Assembly: GCA_937125225.1 (NCBI GenBank)
Contig: CAKZLE010000036.1
Location: forward strand, 53,331-117,330
Reading direction: 5' to 3'
DNA: 64,000 nt
Source: an uncultured Spirochaetia bacterium
GTDB taxonomy: Bacteria; Spirochaetota; Spirochaetia; CAKZLE01
Both the position numbers and the translations under genes were made by a program. Below, piece after piece: positions 60,266 to 64,000 of this stretch (position 1 is its first letter; every line of letters begins with the position of its first letter). Below the pieces are notes generated by a model. The model saw only the letters and a program-made list of their open reading frames with translations, made no database searches and was not told the DNA's origin.

Positions 60266-60954
60266 TCAAGACTAGACTATTACAATACAAGTTCATCCTG
60301 ATAGCGGTTCTTATCTATGGAGTGACGTTCATCCTCGATGGGGAGGCTGCGATAGCAGCAGTGAATCTGTTCTTTGGATTTATCAAAGAGATGGTACAGA
60401 TCCTACCTCCAATTATGATCTTGACAGCTCTTATCGGGGTATGGGTCTCAAGAGAGACGATAGTCAAAGGATTCGGCAGTGGCTCTGCCTGGAGAGGGAG
60501 ACTGTTATCTTTAGCTCTAGGAACCTTCTCAGCGGGACCGATCTATGCAGCATTCCCGGCAGCTGCGATGCTACTCTCTAAAGGGGCAAGTGTATCAAAT
60601 GTCGTGATCATCATCAGTTCCTGGGCAGTAGTCAAACTTCCGATGCTCATCACCGAGGCCTCTTTCCTTGGCTTGAGTTTCGCAGTGACGCGTTACGTTC
60701 TTACTATACCGATGATCCTGTTATTAGGATGGATCATTGAGAAACAGGTCTCTTCTGAGGATTTCCCTTTTCATAAGAAGGCAGAGAAGATCGAGAAGAT
60801 CAATGAGGGGCTTCCTCAGTTGAATTGTAAGCGCTGTGGGTATGCTAGCTGTAGTGAGTTTGCAGAGGCCATCCTCGACGGCTACAAAAATGTGAATGAT
60901 TGTGCTATCATTGCCAAGAGAAAAGGGCATGAAGAACAGGAAAAGAAACAGTAA
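60262..60954 (+). CDS. Half-size DUF318-type permease with C-terminal RnfB-like Fe-S domain
   Basis: The 230 residues comprise five or so membrane segments (about 10-25, 45-62, 80-105, 112-140, 143-160), with ALGTFSAGPIYAAFPAAAMLLSKGA characteristic of the second half of DUF318 permeases. A cytoplasmic tail carries C189, C192, C197 and C214 (CKRCGYASC...C), the spacing of the 4Fe-4S domain of RnfB and related proteins. A permease fused to an Fe-S domain suggests transport coupled to or sensed by redox state. It forms an operon with the other half; the ybaK start lies within its end. Confidence 0.75.
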   Translation: MIKTRLLQYKFILIAVLIYGVTFILDGEAAIAAVNLFFGFIKEMVQILPPIMILTALIGVWVSRETIVKGFGSGSAWRGRLLSLALGTFSAGPIYAAFPAAAMLLSKGASVSNVVIIISSWAVVKLPMLITEASFLGLSFAVTRYVLTIPMILLLGWIIEKQVSSEDFPFHKKAEKIEKINEGLPQLNCKRCGYASCSEFAEAILDGYKNVNDCAIIAKRKGHEEQEKKQ

Positions 60955-61429
60955 CAAAGCTAATACCCCCTGCATCACCTATCTAGAAAGAGCGGGGGTA
61001 TCATATACCATGCATTCCTATACCCATGATGAGGGTAATTCCTCTTATGGGTTAGAAGCTGCCGAACGACTTGATGTTGAGGCAGATAGGATATTCAAAT
61101 CCTTAGTCGTTGAAGTCGATGAATCACAACTCCTAGTCTGTATCATCCCTGTAACCCATAGACTCAGTATGAAGGCTGTCGCTAAGGCTCACGGAGCCAA
61201 GAAAGCTCAGATGGCTGATAAATCTCTTGTCCAAAGGACAACAGGGTATGTCCTTGGTGGGGTGAGTCCCATAGGGCAGAAGATAACTCTTCCTACCTAT
61301 ATTGATGAATCTGCTATTCTCTATGAGAGTATCCTTGTCAGTGGTGGAATGAGAGGTATTGATATAGAGTTGAAAGTTGATGATCTTCAACTTATCACTC
61401 AAGCACGATACATTTCTCTTGTCGTATAA
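60929..61429 (+). CDS. ybaK: YbaK/EbsC Cys-tRNA(Pro) deacylase
   Basis: From ATG 60929 the protein has 166 residues, the normal YbaK length. TPCITYLERAGVSYTMHSYTHDE, the catalytic Lys in RIFKSLVVEVD, and TTGYVLGGVSPIGQKITLPTYIDESA are family signatures. It removes cysteine wrongly attached to tRNA-Pro. The start lies inside the end of the Fe-S permease gene in another frame, so it may be translationally coupled. An upstream GTG-opened extension is unlikely to be used. Confidence 0.93.
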   Translation: MKNRKRNSNKANTPCITYLERAGVSYTMHSYTHDEGNSSYGLEAAERLDVEADRIFKSLVVEVDESQLLVCIIPVTHRLSMKAVAKAHGAKKAQMADKSLVQRTTGYVLGGVSPIGQKITLPTYIDESAILYESILVSGGMRGIDIELKVDDLQLITQARYISLVV

Positions 61430-61483
61430 CAGCAACTGAGATATGGTGCTTCCTGATAGCTAGGAAACTATTGGAGGAATATA

Positions 61484-62365
61484 TTGGATAAAGAAAAGCT
61501 TTATCAGGACCTCAAAGGGTCAGTCACTGAAGAGCATCTCAAAGAGATGACCCTTCAGATCCTGCAGGCACAGCAGCAAGGTAATATCGTAAGGTACCTT
61601 CCTCTTTTACAGCGACTGACAACTCCTCCTATAGAGACTGAACAGATCCTTGATATAACCAGAATCACCGAAAGACAGATCTTCCTACGTCTCCTGCGCT
61701 ATCTTCATCCAGACAGATGTTCTGCTATCACTTCGAGGATCACTGAAGCCTATGAACAAGATCAGGGTGAGATCCTGAGCGAGTATCGTAACATACTGGG
61801 CTTCACTGCCTCTACCTTCGTGTACGAGGCTCCACAAGAGAATAGTACGTATGAAGAAGAGGACTTCGATGAAAGCGATACCTATCAAGAGGTCAACGAA
61901 CAATGGTTTGAAGATGAGGTGATTACCGATTTCATCACTGCCTGTAAGGCTGAACTCACCGGAAATATGGATAGGATCCTAGATCCTGGAGATCTTCTCA
62001 ACCTCTCAGGAGAACTTGTGATCTCAGGCTATCAGATCGATGATCTTGATGGACTAGCCTATTGTGAAGCGATCACCGTCTTGAACCTCTCTCATAATGC
62101 TATTATCAATCTCTATGATCTAAAAGATCTTAAACAGCTACAGGAACTCGATCTCTCCTGTAATGAGATTGAAGACATCAGTCATCTCTCTGAACTTATT
62201 GGGTTGCAGGTATTGGATATATCTCATAATGAGGTAGATGATCTCACTCCACTTCTCCCTCTTTATGATCTACAGTACCTGAATATCAGCGGGAATCCCT
62301 GTAGCAGGGATGTCAGGAATATAGAGATTCTCTCAGAAAGGGGAGTGATCATCATTTCCTTTTGA
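61484..62365 (+). CDS. J-domain-like / SDS22-type leucine-rich-repeat fusion protein
   Basis: The 293-residue cytoplasmic protein starts at TTG with GGAGG 6 bases upstream. Residues 50-110 resemble the helical part of a J domain with LHPDR (HPD at 75-77). An acidic linker (119-147) follows. Residues 175-275 form four leucine-rich repeats of exactly 22 residues (LNLSHNAI, LDLSCNEI, LDISHNEV, LNISGNPC), the SDS22/internalin-like type. No signal peptide is present. I know of no standard family with this pairing. It could recruit DnaK to partner proteins held by the repeats. Confidence 0.72.
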   Translation: MDKEKLYQDLKGSVTEEHLKEMTLQILQAQQQGNIVRYLPLLQRLTTPPIETEQILDITRITERQIFLRLLRYLHPDRCSAITSRITEAYEQDQGEILSEYRNILGFTASTFVYEAPQENSTYEEEDFDESDTYQEVNEQWFEDEVITDFITACKAELTGNMDRILDPGDLLNLSGELVISGYQIDDLDGLAYCEAITVLNLSHNAIINLYDLKDLKQLQELDLSCNEIEDISHLSELIGLQVLDISHNEVDDLTPLLPLYDLQYLNISGNPCSRDVRNIEILSERGVIIISF

Positions 62366-62437
62366 TTATTAGAGAAAATTGGCTATATTGATTGTAAGAT
62401 ATAAAAAAAATAGAACAATCAACCTAAAGGAGCATAT

Positions 62438-63607
62438 ATGATAAATTTTGATTTCAGGAATCCTACGCAGATCGTGTTTGGAAAAGATACAGAGATGAGA
62501 GCAGGAGAATTAGCCTCAGAATATGGTAAGAATGTCTTGCTCCATTATGGTGGGGGATCGATCAAGAGAACAGGTCTCTATGATAAGGTGACTAGCTCCT
62601 TGAAAGCAGCAGGTTTGACTATATTCGAACTTTCAGGGGTAAAACCCAACCCAAGGGTGAGTCTTGTAAGAGAGGGCATTAGGATCTGTAAAGAGGAGAA
62701 GATCGATCTTATCCTTGCAGTTGGAGGTGGTAGTGTCATCGATTCAGCAAAGGCTATTGGGGCCGGGGCGGTCTATGATGGGGATGTCTGGGATTTTTTC
62801 ACAGGTGCTGCGACTCCTGAAGGTGCTGTTCCTATAGCGACGATTCTCACGATCCCAGCAGCTGGTAGTGAATCAAGTGACGGGAGTGTTGTGACTAATG
62901 AAGAGGGTTGGCTCAAGCGAGCCTTCGGTACTCCCTATGTCTATCCAGTCTTCTCCATCTTGAATCCAGAACTAGCCTTTACCCTGCCGACCTATCAGGT
63001 GGCTTGTGGAACAGCAGATATCCTAGCACATATGATCGAACGGTATTTTACCAATGTGACGAATGTGGAGTTGACAGATAGATTATTGGAAGCAGGGATG
63101 CAGAATATCATAATACATGGACCAAGAGTTCTTGAAGATCCGCAAGATTATGATGCTTGGGCAGAGGTGATGTGGACAGGTACCATTGCGCATAATAATC
63201 TTCTGAATACTGGTAGGATCGGAGATTGGGGCTCTCATGACATAGAGCATGAACTGAGTGGAAAGTTCGATATTGCTCACGGAGCTGGACTTGCGATCAT
63301 CATCCCCGCCTGGATGAAGTTCGTCTATTCGCATGACGTCCAGCGATTCGCTCAGTTCGCAGTTCGCGTCTTTGGAGTTCCGATGAATTTCAAGGATCCT
63401 GAGCAGACAGCCTTAGAAGGTATCTACCGTCTTGAAGAACACTTCAAAAGAATGGGATTAGCTATTAGATTATCAGAAGTTGAGATTACAGAGGATTCTT
63501 TCGAAGAGATGGCTGAGAAAGGGTCAGCACATGATACAAGGACTATGGGTAACTTCGTGACACTTGATAAAAAGGCTATTCTTGCGATTTTCAAGTTAGC
63601 AGAATAA
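62438..63607 (+). CDS. Iron-containing alcohol dehydrogenase (NAD(P)H butanol/YqhD type)
   Basis: The 389-residue group III alcohol dehydrogenase has the coenzyme loop VGGGSVIDSAKAIGAGA, a TIPAAGSESSDGSVVT stretch, and the metal-ligand residues in ADILAHMIERYF, HDIEHELSGKFDIAHGAGLAI (His residues) and AHDTRTMG. It matches BdhA/YqhD types that reduce aldehydes to alcohols and recycle NAD(P)H in fermentation. AAAGGAG precedes the ATG. It could dispose of acetaldehyde from DeoC. Monocistronic. Confidence 0.94.
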   Translation: MINFDFRNPTQIVFGKDTEMRAGELASEYGKNVLLHYGGGSIKRTGLYDKVTSSLKAAGLTIFELSGVKPNPRVSLVREGIRICKEEKIDLILAVGGGSVIDSAKAIGAGAVYDGDVWDFFTGAATPEGAVPIATILTIPAAGSESSDGSVVTNEEGWLKRAFGTPYVYPVFSILNPELAFTLPTYQVACGTADILAHMIERYFTNVTNVELTDRLLEAGMQNIIIHGPRVLEDPQDYDAWAEVMWTGTIAHNNLLNTGRIGDWGSHDIEHELSGKFDIAHGAGLAIIIPAWMKFVYSHDVQRFAQFAVRVFGVPMNFKDPEQTALEGIYRLEEHFKRMGLAIRLSEVEITEDSFEEMAEKGSAHDTRTMGNFVTLDKKAILAIFKLAE

Positions 63608-63644
63608 TATTTATAAAAATTTATCGAAAAAGCACTTTTGACCC

Positions 63645-63673
63645 TTTACAGAAATTTATGAGTATTGTATCTT
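63645..63673 (+). promoter_or_regulatory. Promoter of a candidate structured RNA
   Basis: TTTACA (63645-63650) and TATCTT (63668-63673) are 17 bases apart. They lie in the gene-free interval after the alcohol dehydrogenase gene, with no terminator between that gene and this site. Confidence 0.4.
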
Positions 63674-63679
63674 AGGGCC

Positions 63680-63911
63680 ATCAAATAGATATTGTGTTTT
63701 TCAGGATGATTTCTGAAAGAGCATCTCTATATGACCAATAGAGATTTACTCCGGAATACCGGAATTTATATCTATGGTCAGCATAGCGTATTCCTATTTT
63801 TACCTCCTTTTATAGGGATACTGCTTACTGATCATCTTTATGAAGGAACGTGTTCTTATTCAAAGAATATATATATTCAATGCCCGCACTGTCAGTGTGG
63901 GCATTTTTTTT
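63680..63911 (+). ncRNA. Candidate structured RNA with ACCUCC in a large hairpin loop
   Basis: Several hairpins follow the predicted start: TTTCAG/CTGAAA, TCTCTAT/ATAGAGA and TCCGG/CCGGA. A long one pairs GGTCAG-AGC-GTATTCCTAT (63776-63797) with ATAGGGATAC-GCT-CTGATC (63812-63833) and exposes a 14-base pyrimidine-rich loop with ACCTCC. ACCUCC is complementary to the Shine-Dalgarno core. A terminator ends the RNA. An open frame beginning at 63731 runs through the same stretch without a stop to the window end, so a coding explanation is not fully excluded. The alternative is a 3' UTR of the dehydrogenase mRNA. Confidence 0.4.
63879..63911 (+). terminator. Rho-independent terminator
   Basis: AATGCCCGCACT pairs with AGTGTGGGCATT (one G-U) around a 3-base loop and is followed by eight Ts. 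On the minus strand no T-run follows. The interval from 63912 to 64000 shows no gene I can support. Confidence 0.88.
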
Positions 63912-64000
63912 ACTTTCGAGATAATCGTAGTTCACACATTCCCGATATAACTACACCTACTCTTCACAAACACCCCATACTCTCTCCATCTGCACCGGTT

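Noticed and set aside
63731..64000. Open frame on the plus strand from ATG 63731 to the window end, with a CPHCQCG motif
   Set aside because: It has no good ribosome site, it runs through a textbook terminator hairpin with eight Ts, and the composition after the hairpin looks non-coding. It is kept only as an alternative to the candidate RNA; sequence beyond the edge would decide.
63912..64000. Possible 3' end of a minus-strand gene entering from the right edge
   Set aside because: Two minus-strand frames stop in this stretch, but fewer than 25 codons are visible and neither resembles a known protein end.

Overview
The window looks like a chromosome segment of an anaerobic, fermentative spirochaete (Spirochaetota; genus not resolvable from sequence alone). 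The reasons are AT-leaning DNA, Gram-negative envelope features (lipoprotein and outer-membrane-like signal peptides), a PnrA/BMP-type nucleoside uptake system whose binding protein has a spirochaete-style signal peptide ending in FAEGSQE, B12-dependent glutamate fermentation genes, and no respiratory genes. No phage, transposase or CRISPR array was seen.

Layout. 1-10.3 kb: a peptidase C26 fragment and PepD dipeptidase face away from a GntR regulator followed by the methylaspartate pathway operon (glmS, glmL, glmE, mal). That operon continues into an AtuA-like (DUF1446) protein, a DUF4387 protein and a P-loop protein. 10.3-13.5 kb: a two-component system divergent from a secreted Asp-rich protein. 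13.6-20.4 kb: MATE exporter, YgiQ radical SAM protein, lipid-kinase-like protein, an (alpha/alpha)6 glycosidase and a DjlA-like co-chaperone. 20.4-23.6 kb: a minus-strand information-processing block (four tRNA-Ser, one tRNA-Arg, SRP RNA, dnaX, ybaB, recR) in the same order as Bacillus tRNA-Ser/scr/dnaX/yaaK/recR. 23.6-27.3 kb: an operon of zinc-ribbon membrane proteins with a condensation-type acyltransferase and a membrane-anchored Nudix enzyme. 27.4-37.9 kb: nucleoside and deoxynucleoside salvage (deoC, a TK1-like kinase, pyrimidine-nucleoside phosphorylase, ABC importer), interrupted by an opposite-strand FAD oxidoreductase. 38-45.4 kb: a mixed region with cupin, phosphoesterase, ParB-like protein, flavodoxin, acyl-CoA synthetase, a probable small RNA locus, a kelch lipoprotein and a DUF1207-like protein.

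45.5-58 kb is the most interesting region: a probable sulfoquinovose (plant sulfolipid sugar) catabolic locus. It holds a YihQ-like GH31 sulfoquinovosidase, a fucose-isomerase-like sugar isomerase, DUF4867, an acylating aldehyde dehydrogenase, an ADP-forming CoA ligase pair and a DASS anion transporter. This fits a sulfo-transketolase-like route ending in sulfoacetate. Between these sits an unexplained translationally coupled trio: a NagB-like protein lacking the catalytic Asp and the phosphate loop, an amidohydrolase, and a Gfo/Idh/MocA protein. Palindromes of the form TTACTT(T/A)-N3-(T/A)AAGTAA lie at the predicted start sites of two of its operons and upstream of a neighbouring cupin gene.

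58-64 kb: CvfB-like S1 protein, Crp/Fnr regulator, a split permease with an RnfB-type Fe-S tail, YbaK deacylase, a J-domain/leucine-rich-repeat fusion, an iron alcohol dehydrogenase and a candidate structured RNA whose large loop carries ACCUCC. All functional calls rest on recognition of motifs in the sequence and on gene context; no database search was run.
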